Of a DNA stretch of 64,000 nt, positions 53,181-60,934 are shown one piece after another. Positions within the stretch are counted from its first letter, which is position 1. Every line of letters begins with the position of its first letter. Location of the stretch: positions 40,376 to 104,375 of the forward strand of contig URWA01000008.1 in NCBI GenBank assembly GCA_900551445.1. The letters run 5' to 3'. The DNA is from an uncultured Bacteroides sp. Its GTDB lineage: Bacteria; Bacteroidota; Bacteroidia; Bacteroidales; Bacteroidaceae. Below the pieces are notes generated by a model, which was not told where the DNA came from, made no database searches, and saw only the letters and a program-made list of their open reading frames with translations. Both the position numbers and the translations under genes were made by a program.

Positions 53181-54574
53181 CAGAATTGCAGATATATGAA
53201 GTTTTCCGTGCCGAACTTGCCATAAGCAAACACGGCAAACACAATTAAATAATACACGGTCCAACGGACGAAGGCAGGCTGGTTCTCTAAACGCAGGTGC
53301 AAGTCGCCCTTGGACATAAAATAGTCATAAAGCAGTATCAGCAACCAGGCACTGCCAGCTACGATGCAGATGTGGTCGGACATGCCGATATTGATTTCTT
53401 TCCAACTCGCACGAGTCTGAAAAGAGATGTTCCGCAGGAAATAGAACGCGTCTGAAACAGACTGTGCCTTGAAGAACACCAGCGATACGGCAAAAATGAG
53501 GTAGGTGCGGACAACCGAAAGCATGGCGAACAGCCGTTCCCCGATCTGTTTCCTTACCTTGTTCCGTATTTTCTCCGTCCTCAGTTCCCACACAATCACA
53601 AGCCCCTGAATGAATCCATAGACGGCAAATGTCCATCCCGCGCCGTGCCATATACCCAACGCGATGAAGGTCACCATGAGGCTTGCCGCCACACCTCCTT
53701 GTCCCCAACGGCGAGTAAACGATGACAAAGGAAGAAAAAGGTAATCCCTCACCCAGGAGGAAAGAGAGATATGCCAGCGGCGCCAGAACTCAGCCGTGGT
53801 CTGGGCGGCAAAGGGATGCGCGAAGTTGGGTGACAGTTTCAACCCAAACAACATGCCGGTTCCAATCGCCATGTCCGTGTAGCCGGAGAAGTCGGCATAC
53901 AGTTCGATGGGATAGAGCAGGCAAGCCATCAGCAGTTGTACCCCTGAGGCGGTATGCATTGAATCGAACACCCCGTCGATATAGGGCGCTATATGGTCGG
54001 CAAGCACCAGCTTCTTCACCAGTCCCACCACAATCAGTTTCAGACCGTAGGTCATCATGGAATAGGAAGCAGGAGAGAGTCTTCGGACTTGCGGAAGCAA
54101 ATCGGCCGACCGTTCAATCGGGCCCGACAGGAACTTCATGAACAGGAGCATATAAAGCAGGAAATCCATCAGATTCCGTTCCGCCTTTTCTTCCTCCCAA
54201 TACACTTCCGTCAAGTAGCCGATGGCCTGAAAGGTGTAGAACGACATGCCCAACGGGAAAACAATGCCGGAGTTTCCAGTCCACTGGTGGGCATAGCGGA
54301 ACCCAATCCAGCAGAGGACGAGACAGGAGATACTGCTCCAGTAAATCAAGCGGGAGCCCCTTCCTTTTTCACAGGCCCGCTCAATCCGTATCGCCGCACC
54401 GTAGGTGAAAAGGCTTACGACCAGTGCCGTGACAAGAAATACAAGATTGAAGTAGCCGATGAAAACCCCACTGGCCACAAGCAGAATCCGCTTCCGCCCT
54501 TTCTCACGGACCAGATGGTATAAGGTGAAACAGAGCAGAAGCAGCAGGACAAATTCAAGGGAAATGAATGACAT
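53180..54574 (-). CDS. MBOAT O-acyltransferase (DltB/AlgI-like)
   Basis: A 464-residue membrane protein with about eleven spans and MBOAT signatures FPLGMSFYTFQAIGYLTEVY (about residues 110-129), ELYADFSGYTDMAIGTGMLF, FWRRWHISLSSWVRDYLFLP and the catalytic His in ALGIWHGAGWTF (about 312-323). MBOAT proteins of this class pass an activated acyl group from a carrier protein across the membrane. It sits 13 bases after the carrier-protein gene. Confidence 0.92.
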   Translation of the reverse strand: MSFISLEFVLLLLLCFTLYHLVREKGRKRILLVASGVFIGYFNLVFLVTALVVSLFTYGAAIRIERACEKGRGSRLIYWSSISCLVLCWIGFRYAHQWTGNSGIVFPLGMSFYTFQAIGYLTEVYWEEEKAERNLMDFLLYMLLFMKFLSGPIERSADLLPQVRRLSPASYSMMTYGLKLIVVGLVKKLVLADHIAPYIDGVFDSMHTASGVQLLMACLLYPIELYADFSGYTDMAIGTGMLFGLKLSPNFAHPFAAQTTAEFWRRWHISLSSWVRDYLFLPLSSFTRRWGQGGVAASLMVTFIALGIWHGAGWTFAVYGFIQGLVIVWELRTEKIRNKVRKQIGERLFAMLSVVRTYLIFAVSLVFFKAQSVSDAFYFLRNISFQTRASWKEINIGMSDHICIVAGSAWLLILLYDYFMSKGDLHLRLENQPAFVRWTVYYLIVFAVFAYGKFGTENFIYLQF

Positions 54575-54587
54575 CGCTTCTCCCTCC

Positions 54588-54830
54588 TTATTTGGCCTTA
54601 TTCAGGATAGTCTGGCAAAGATCGCCCACGTTTTTCAGTTTCACGATCTCACGAAACGTGAAACGCACCCCGAACTTCTTCTCAATCTCGGTGAGCAGCA
54701 CCATGTTGGTCAGCGAATCCCATCCCTCCACATCGTGGGCCGTAGTGCTTTCGGTCAAGGTGATGTTGTCTCTCTTCAATACTTTTCTGAATATTCCGTT
54801 CAGGATTTCCAATAATTCTTTCGTTTCCAT
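54588..54830 (-). CDS. Acyl/aminoacyl carrier protein (DltC-like)
   Basis: An 80-residue four-helix carrier protein with the phosphopantetheine site in DVEGWDSLTNMVLL (Ser at about residue 39). The GWDSL rather than DSL with Leu-Gly context is typical of DltC and related carriers. It is placed directly after the adenylation enzyme gene (19 bases) and before the MBOAT gene, as in dlt-type operons. Confidence 0.9.
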   Translation of the reverse strand: METKELLEILNGIFRKVLKRDNITLTESTTAHDVEGWDSLTNMVLLTEIEKKFGVRFTFREIVKLKNVGDLCQTILNKAK

Positions 54831-54849
54831 ATACTTGATTGTTTTTGAG

Positions 54850-56346
54850 TTATTGCATGATGAATTTTAATAGTTGCTTCCGGTCAGTTTTGTTGCTGTT
54901 GTTTTGTGGAAAACAAGGGATGAAATGAATGTGCCGGGGGCACATATAAGACGGCAGATGACTTTGCAGGTACTGTTCCAAGCGTTCCGTATCTTCCGTC
55001 TCCCGCTCTACGGCCAGGTGTAGTTCACAACTTCCGTCAGAGGTATAAACCGGCAACACCACCGCGTTACAGCCATGTCGGTAGAACGCCTTGACGTGGT
55101 ATTCAATCTCGCCCAATTCTATTCTGAAGCCTTGTATCTTTACCTGTGTGTCTTTGCGGCCACAATAAACGAGATCTCCGTCCGTATCTGCCCGGCAGAG
55201 ATCGCCGGTCCGGTAATAAAGCTTTCCGGAAGAATCCGTCACAAAACATTCCGCCGTCTTTTCGGGAGCACCCCAATACCCGCTCATGAGTTGAGGTCCG
55301 GAAATCCACAGTTCCCCCGTCTCTCCGGCCGGAAGGGGTTTGCCCGAAGGAGATGCAATCAGATAGTCCATCCCCTGAAAAGGTTTCCCGATTGCCGCCA
55401 TGCCGTTGTGGTGTTTGGCCCCTTCCGCCGGAATGACATACGAAGTGCAGTAGATGGTCGCTTCGGTCGGTCCGTACAGGTTGACGACCGTGGCGTTGGG
55501 TATGCAAGGACGAAATTCGTGGAGCAGATTCACGTCGGTGGCCTCCGCGGTGACGACGAGATAGCGCAAGTCCGGGAAACAGATTTCCCCGAAATAAGGA
55601 CGTGACAACCGAAGCACGGAAGGAGCTACAGCCGCAAACGTAAGCCGATGACGTTCCATGATATCCAGTACGTTCAGGTATTTCATTCCCTGCTGCGGAA
55701 CGGGATAGACACACGCGCCGAGAGTAAGGGGATAAAGAAACGACACGACGGAGACATCGAATGTAAGTTCGAACATCTGAAGCATACGGTCGTTTTCATC
55801 CAGTTGCCATCCTAAAGCACGATAGGCCCGGTAGAACACATTCAGGTTCTTCCGGGAGATGGGGACACCCTTGGGTTCGCCCGTACTTCCGGACGTGAAG
55901 ATGATGTAGGCGGGCACGTCGGAATCCACCTCCCTGATGCCGGACGGTAAAGCAAGCCGATGGGAGGGAAGAGACACCCGTATGGCCCTGATGTCAGCGG
56001 GAAGCATGCAGCCATTTTCCCCATTGTAGAGCATCAGGCCGATGCCGGATTGCCGGGCTATCCGAGCGTTGCGCTCCGCCGGATAATCGGGATGTAGCAT
56101 GACGTATGTTTTCCCGGAAAGTAGCACACCCAAAATGGATGCGTAGGTTTCCATACGGTTTTCGGCCGCGATGCCCACCGTGTCTCCGTGGAGATTTCTC
56201 AGCGTTTCACAAATGCTTCCTGCCAGTCCGAACAATTCCTGATAGGTATAGGTCCGGTCGTCAAGGACCAATGCCGGACGCGTGGCATAACGGTTCGATG
56301 CCTGGACCATGGCTGCCAGCATATCTGCGTCGTTTTTCTTTTCCAT
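54850..56346 (-). CDS. Amino-acid/acyl adenylating enzyme (DltA-like)
   Basis: A 498-residue stand-alone ANL adenylation enzyme: P-loop YIIFTSGSTGEPKGVP (about residues 150-165), substrate-pocket segment FDVSVVSFLYPLTLG, YGPTEATIYC, YRTGDLCRADTDG and the C-terminal hinge/Lys region NKTDRKQLL. The pocket FDVSV(V) compares with FDLSVM of DltA, which activates D-alanine, so a small amino acid is plausible, but the substrate is not proven. It charges the carrier protein next door. It is the first gene of the four-gene minus-strand operon. Confidence 0.9.
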   Translation of the reverse strand: MEKKNDADMLAAMVQASNRYATRPALVLDDRTYTYQELFGLAGSICETLRNLHGDTVGIAAENRMETYASILGVLLSGKTYVMLHPDYPAERNARIARQSGIGLMLYNGENGCMLPADIRAIRVSLPSHRLALPSGIREVDSDVPAYIIFTSGSTGEPKGVPISRKNLNVFYRAYRALGWQLDENDRMLQMFELTFDVSVVSFLYPLTLGACVYPVPQQGMKYLNVLDIMERHRLTFAAVAPSVLRLSRPYFGEICFPDLRYLVVTAEATDVNLLHEFRPCIPNATVVNLYGPTEATIYCTSYVIPAEGAKHHNGMAAIGKPFQGMDYLIASPSGKPLPAGETGELWISGPQLMSGYWGAPEKTAECFVTDSSGKLYYRTGDLCRADTDGDLVYCGRKDTQVKIQGFRIELGEIEYHVKAFYRHGCNAVVLPVYTSDGSCELHLAVERETEDTERLEQYLQSHLPSYMCPRHIHFIPCFPQNNSNKTDRKQLLKFIMQ

Positions 56347-56564
56347 ATTACGTTAATTATAGTCTAGTCTAGTATATCTGCTTTCCTTTATTTGTTTATT
56401 GGTATAACGGAGATTGGTGCAAATCCCCCTATTCCAGGAATGTGAATATTGGTTAAATATAAGTGCGTGATAAGTAACAATTATACTGATTTGCATGCGG
56501 ACAGCGTTCTGACAGGGAAAAATATATGTGATTTATTGCGAGAAGAATGACTGCTTTGTAGCGT

Positions 56565-56748
56565 TTCTGGAAAATGCTTCATTGAATTGTGCATCATGAG
56601 GAAATGTTTTTTATGTTTTCCATTCGAGAACCGTATGTTTTCCATCCGTGAAACGTACGTTTCGCAAGGCGGAAACATACGTTTTCCGAGTAGGAAACAT
56701 AGAAATTTCAAGCCCAAATGGGTATTTATGCTTAGGCGTTTTTGAGGG
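56565..56748. repeat. Palindrome-array element, copy 3
   Basis: The core at 56607-56706 has arms TTTTTTATGTTTTCC and GGAAACATAGAAATT with palindromes around 56632, 56654 and 56677. Outer flanks CTGGAAAATGCTTC at 56567 and AGGCGTTTTTGAGG at 56734 are inverted relative to one another. The core has the same 100-base length and order as in copies 1 and 2. Confidence 0.8.
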
Positions 56749-56861
56749 CACGAGTCTACTGTTTCTATAGCCATCGTACTGTTTGTGATGACAACCCTGC
56801 TAAAAAAGAATAAAATCTGCATATTCTTTCTTTTCCATCATTGTACAATGCGATTTATCGA

Positions 56862-56869
56862 TATATTTG
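56862..56869 (+). promoter_or_regulatory. -7 box, TPR protein gene
   Basis: TATATTTG 21 bases before the ATG at 56890. Confidence 0.6.
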
Positions 56870-56889
56870 TGGGACCTTAATGACATATT

Positions 56890-57528
56890 ATGAAAAAAAT
56901 ATTGATTCCATTTTGCTCTATAATGTTTTCTATTGGAATATATGGGCAAAACTTTAGCTCGGACGACCTGTCGCTACTGAAGAAAACTCCTGAAGTATCT
57001 TCATTGTACAATTCTGCATTACATTATGTGCTTCTTTATGAGAATGATGTGGATTCCTTGACAAAAGCTCTCACTTATATTGACAGAGCAATAGTCATCA
57101 ATCCGAATATATCATACTCTTATTTATGGAAAGGGGAGATATTATTCCGTATAGGGAAGAAGGAAGAGTCATTGCACTTGTTTTCTTCCTTATGCGAAAA
57201 GGAATCCTGCACTTACCACACGTTGTTTTTGACAGGTATGCTGTATGATAGGACAGGTTCTCCCCAAAAGGCTCTTGAATATTATGACCGGGCATTGGAT
57301 AAGAACACGACAGTATTGAAATCAGCTGCATGCAACTTGAAAGATTTCATGTATAATCTTGTCATACGTTACTTCATAGATGGTAAAAAGATGGATATGG
57401 ATGAAGTAAAATCTTTATTACCAGACCATTTGAAAACTACAAATGATGAAATAATACGGACAGAAGTGGAGAAGTTATATAAAAATTTCGATAAGGATAA
57501 TTATATCAATAACCTGTGGAATCCATAA
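56890..57528 (+). CDS. Exported TPR-repeat protein
   Basis: A 212-residue protein with signal peptide (residues 1-~19, ending IYG) and two to three TPR-like helix pairs: ALTYIDRAIVINPNISYSYL (about 60-79), LWKGEILFRIGKKEESLHLF and MLYDRTGSPQKALEYYDRAL (about 115-136). TPRs mediate protein contacts, here in the periplasm. Its GC is low compared with the genes before it. No partner can be read from the neighbours. Confidence 0.75.
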   Translation: MKKILIPFCSIMFSIGIYGQNFSSDDLSLLKKTPEVSSLYNSALHYVLLYENDVDSLTKALTYIDRAIVINPNISYSYLWKGEILFRIGKKEESLHLFSSLCEKESCTYHTLFLTGMLYDRTGSPQKALEYYDRALDKNTTVLKSAACNLKDFMYNLVIRYFIDGKKMDMDEVKSLLPDHLKTTNDEIIRTEVEKLYKNFDKDNYINNLWNP

Positions 57529-58331
57529 TATGATGGAATAGTGAGGGAAGATGATTGCCGGGTAAGTTCCTAAATGTGATATGGGAAGATTATAAATATG
57601 GGCTTAACGGCAAAAATAAATAAGGATTCTTAGACATGGTATGCTCTGTATAGTGCATGCTAAATTTGAATGTATAAACAAAAACAACATTTGCTTCCGC
57701 CAGCCAGAATCGAGATTACCGCATCTTTGAAGGCTTTGCATCCTTTATGTTGGAGCAGGCCCGGAAGAAGCAGGCAATAGTGTTTTTTTAAGCTTAAGAG
57801 GAGATGGGTATGCTTTTGATTTTACGGCAATATGCTTTTTGTTAAGATAAAAATGTATTCCGTTGAATTTCAAACTTTTCCAGTAAATAAGTTACAAGAA
57901 CGAGGAGTTTTTTACCCCTTTTTTAGTGATGTAGCATATTCATCAATGGTGTGTAATATTATGCAAAAAGAATACATATTTTCGGGTTGTCTTTAAATCT
58001 TTGTGGAGTGAGATAATATGAAGATGGACATTGATTTGTGTCGTTTTTTTGTATGGTACAGTCCGTTTGTTGGCATTTGTGCTTGCATTTTATGATACTA
58101 TGAAATTTAGTAGAACAATAGTAATTGTTAGGCTTGACTATTGTATACATCCTCCTCATATAATTCGTTATTTTTCCTGTCCAATATATTAGTGAATAGC
58201 TGATTTTTACAACCTACCATACTTGTTTATTGGTTATAGCTTTCTGCATACTGATGAAGCATAAGAGATATAATTTTTTCATAAGTTTAGTTATAACTGA
58301 GTTTTTAGTAAGGATTTCCAATAAAATTCTT
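57529..58331. other. AT-rich spacer at the edge of the RiPP-like island
   Basis: Mostly AT-rich and without supported genes. A GC-richer block at 57690-57791 reads as 33 codons ending a frame (including SQNRDYRIFEGFASFMLEQA) without a start, probably the 3' remnant of a lost gene. A possible 25-codon frame starts at 58018 after a GGAG; it is weak. Confidence 0.4.
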
Positions 58332-58339
58332 TAAATTTG
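58332..58339 (+). promoter_or_regulatory. -7 box of the M42-radical SAM cassette
   Basis: TAAATTTG 19 bases before the ATG at 58358. It excludes the start at 58337. Confidence 0.6.
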
Positions 58340-58357
58340 TACCTTAAAAATGATATT

Positions 58358-59401
58358 ATGGAGTTTAATACAAGTTTTTTAAAGCATGTATCAAGTATAA
58401 TTGCACCATCTGGTTATGAAAAGGATGTTATTGATATCTGGTGCAAAGAAATGTCTCAATATGTTGACGAAATTAATCTTACTAATATAGGTAATGCTGT
58501 TGCAGTCAAATGTGGTTGTGGAGATGAGCGTAAAAAGATAATGATAACAGCCCATGCTGATGAAATAGGAATTATAGTAACTTATATTGATAATAATGGT
58601 TATTTGTATTTTGATGAAATAGGTGGCATAGATACTAATATTCTTCCTGGTAGAACAGTCTTGATTAAGGGCGTTGACAATCGGATTGTTAAGGGAGTTA
58701 TAGGGGTTAAACCAATTCATCTTCAAAAAGAGTCTGTTTCTAAACAATCATTGAATCCTGAAGATTTATGGATTGATATTAGCGTAGATAGTAAGGATTC
58801 AGCGTTAGAGTTAGTTGAGATTGGTAGTATAGGAACATTGGAGTCAGTAACATATCAGCAAGGAAATAGGTTGATAGGTAAGGCTATGGATAATAGATGT
58901 TCACTTTCTGCAATGGTTTCAATAGCTCAGGGACTTGCAGGGAAAAAATGTAATGATGACATATATTATGCTGCTACAACTCAGGAAGAACTCAGAGGAA
59001 GAGGAGCTCAAACTGCTGCATTTACTATAAACCCGGATATTTGTATTGTTTTGGATGTAACTCATGCAACAGATTATCCTGGGATGTCACCAGTAAGAGA
59101 CGGTGATATTAAATTGGGAAAAGGTGTTGTTATTGCAATTGGTCCGAATATGGACAATGAAATTACAAAAAAAGTAGTATCTTTGGCCAAGAATTTGAAT
59201 ATTCACTACCAAATAGAGGTCTGTGCACGTCCAACCGGTACTGATGCTAATGTCATTCAGATTAGCCGTAGTGGAATACGTACTTTATTATTAAGTATCC
59301 CATGTAGATATATGCATAGTCCTGTTGAGACAATAGATATAGAAGATTTGAAAAGTTGCTGTACTTTAATAACCCAGTTAATAGAGAACAGATATTATTA
59401 A
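58358..59401 (+). CDS. M42-family metallopeptidase
   Basis: A 347-residue cytoplasmic peptidase from the ATG at 58358. Metal and catalytic residues are in ITAHADEIGI (about residues 66-75), GKAMDNRCSL (about 174), the ATTQEELRGRG pair of Glu, VLDVTHATD, and the final MHSPVE His. These are M42 aminopeptidase/glutamyl-aminopeptidase features. The gene sits 21 bases before a candidate precursor peptide and shares its low GC. A leader-trimming role in peptide maturation is possible but unproven. Confidence 0.88.
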   Translation: MEFNTSFLKHVSSIIAPSGYEKDVIDIWCKEMSQYVDEINLTNIGNAVAVKCGCGDERKKIMITAHADEIGIIVTYIDNNGYLYFDEIGGIDTNILPGRTVLIKGVDNRIVKGVIGVKPIHLQKESVSKQSLNPEDLWIDISVDSKDSALELVEIGSIGTLESVTYQQGNRLIGKAMDNRCSLSAMVSIAQGLAGKKCNDDIYYAATTQEELRGRGAQTAAFTINPDICIVLDVTHATDYPGMSPVRDGDIKLGKGVVIAIGPNMDNEITKKVVSLAKNLNIHYQIEVCARPTGTDANVIQISRSGIRTLLLSIPCRYMHSPVETIDIEDLKSCCTLITQLIENRYY

Positions 59402-59422
59402 TTAAATAAAAATAAGTTAAAT

Positions 59423-59527
59423 ATGAAAAAGACAATTTCATTCAGCTGGTCAGAAAAGAAGATTTCTGATGCGGAGCGCGTAGGAGCCATGTATTGCTTC
59501 AAACGTTGTGATGTAAACCAGAACTAA
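59423..59527 (+). CDS. Candidate ribosomal precursor peptide, 34 residues
   Basis: A short ORF starting at ATG 59423 and ending at TAA 59527. The product has a Lys/Ser-rich start (KKTISFSWSEKK), a hydrophobic-aromatic middle and a C-terminal part with two Cys (YCFKRCDVNQN). It lies 21 bases after the peptidase gene and 69 bases before a radical SAM/SPASM gene, with a terminator between them, the usual layout of RiPP operons. No GG or other leader-cut motif is seen. It was too short for routine ORF calling. Identity as a substrate is inferred from context. Confidence 0.55.
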   Translation: MKKTISFSWSEKKISDAERVGAMYCFKRCDVNQN

Positions 59528-59538
59528 TTTTGGTTTAC
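59513..59538 (+). other. Small hairpin over the precursor stop codon
   Basis: GTAAACCA at 59513 pairs perfectly with TGGTTTAC at 59531, enclosing the TAA stop. Confidence 0.6.
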
Positions 59539-59547
59539 AAAAAATAG

Positions 59548-59581
59548 ATGCCCCTAAAAGTGGGGCATTTTTTATTTATAT
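59548..59581 (+). terminator. Terminator between precursor and radical SAM gene
   Basis: ATGCCCC pairs with TGGGGCAT, followed by TTTTTATTTAT. It should limit read-through so that the peptide is made in excess over the enzymes. Confidence 0.85.
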
Positions 59582-59596
59582 AAGTTTTGATAGATT

Positions 59597-60934
59597 ATGA
59601 ATGGAGAATTGAATTACGATGATATACTTCATTTCCCTAATGAAATAGTTGTAGAAAAAATCAATAATTTCTATCTGGTTATTGCCGTACAAACAGCAAA
59701 TTGGATTATTCTTTATAATGCCAGACAGATGGATTTTCTAAATATGCTACGTTCTGGAAAGTGCGTTGGTGATATAATAGAAACAGTGGATAGTGAAGAA
59801 GCAATGGGTGACTTAAAGATTGTCTTAGCTGCAATTTTTGCAAGAAGATTTGCAGGAGTCAATGCTGAGGTGACTAAAGAATATCTTGAAGGTTACAAAA
59901 TGCTTAATATATATATTACAAATGCATGTAACCTTAAATGCAAACATTGTTTCATGCTGTCCGGGAATAAACTGGAGAATGAATTAACATTAGGAGACTG
60001 GATGAAAGTGCTGACTTCATTCAAAGAGAATGGAGGAGAATTTGTAACTTTCTCTGGTGGAGAACCTCTTATGTTTAAAAATTTCCCACAGATAATAAGT
60101 CATGCTCATGATTTAGGCCTAAAAAGTACTGTTCTTTCCAATGGGTTGTTGTGGTCAGATAAATTGATACATGAATTGGCTCCATTTATTGATGAAATTC
60201 AGTTCAGCCTTGATGGTGTTGATGAAGAAACAAACTCTGTGGTAAGAGGAAGTGGGCATTTTGAAAAGGTCGTAGATACCATCGTGAAATTCGCCAATGC
60301 TGGAGTTAAGACGTCTGTAGCTACAACATTTACTTATGATAATCTCAATGAGAATACACAGACCCGATACAAAAATCTGGTCGATTTGATAAAAGAAAAA
60401 ACATCAGGTAAAGATGTATTCTTCAAACTTAGCAAGAAGCTTCTTCCTGGTAGAGATGTGCATTTTACAGCTGAAGAGAACGAAAAATACTCTGCAATAA
60501 TAAAGGATATAGAAAAGCATGTTGATGAAAATGCAGATTATGAGAACTTCCTTGCTGGTCATACTGCAAATTTGGTAGCTATAAATTGTGGATTAGGAGG
60601 TATATCTGTCAGTTCGGATGGAAATGCCTATTTCTGTAACAGAATAAACGAAATGGAATCATTCGGAAATGTTACTGAGAAACCAATGTCTTTTTTCATG
60701 GAAAAAGGTAAAGAAATACATTTGGCTACTTCGGTTGATAATGTTATCCCTTGTAAAGACTGTGAATTGAGATATATTTGTGACGGTGGATGTAGAATTG
60801 ATGATTTCGATTTTGCAGGTAAAATACAATCTTCGGTTTTGCCATATCATCAGATAAGTTGTAATGATGAAAAAAAGAATAAGCTGAAGAAAAGAATGAT
60901 AGATAGCTTTAATTACTTTTATAAGTTTGATTGA
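59597..60934 (+). CDS. Radical SAM/SPASM peptide-modifying enzyme
   Basis: A 445-residue enzyme. Residues 1-~100 form a PqqD/RRE-like leader-binding module (IVVEKINNFYLVIAVQ, CVGDIIETVDSEE). The radical SAM core starts at TNACNLKCKHCFM with cluster Cys 111, 115 and 118, and includes FVTFSGGEPLMF and IDEIQFSLDGVDE. A C-terminal SPASM region carries further Cys (INCGLGG, YFCNRINE, IPCKDCELRYICDGGC). Such enzymes install thioether, C-C or epimer marks on precursor peptides. The stop overlaps the SNF2 gene by one base. Confidence 0.9.
   Translation: MNGELNYDDILHFPNEIVVEKINNFYLVIAVQTANWIILYNARQMDFLNMLRSGKCVGDIIETVDSEEAMGDLKIVLAAIFARRFAGVNAEVTKEYLEGYKMLNIYITNACNLKCKHCFMLSGNKLENELTLGDWMKVLTSFKENGGEFVTFSGGEPLMFKNFPQIISHAHDLGLKSTVLSNGLLWSDKLIHELAPFIDEIQFSLDGVDEETNSVVRGSGHFEKVVDTIVKFANAGVKTSVATTFTYDNLNENTQTRYKNLVDLIKEKTSGKDVFFKLSKKLLPGRDVHFTAEENEKYSAIIKDIEKHVDENADYENFLAGHTANLVAINCGLGGISVSSDGNAYFCNRINEMESFGNVTEKPMSFFMEKGKEIHLATSVDNVIPCKDCELRYICDGGCRIDDFDFAGKIQSSVLPYHQISCNDEKKNKLKKRMIDSFNYFYKFD

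Larger units (their letters stand above)
56347..56889. other. Divergent spacer holding palindrome-array copy 3
   Basis: This is the space between the Dlt-like operon and the TPR gene. Besides the repeat at 56565-56748 and the promoter box at 56862, I see only AT-rich DNA (56350-56560). No coding gene is supported. Confidence 0.5.

Noticed and set aside
59597..60934. Prokaryotic viperin as identity of the radical SAM gene
   Set aside because: The C-terminal SPASM cysteines and PqqD-like N-terminus point to peptide modification; viperins lack SPASM clusters.
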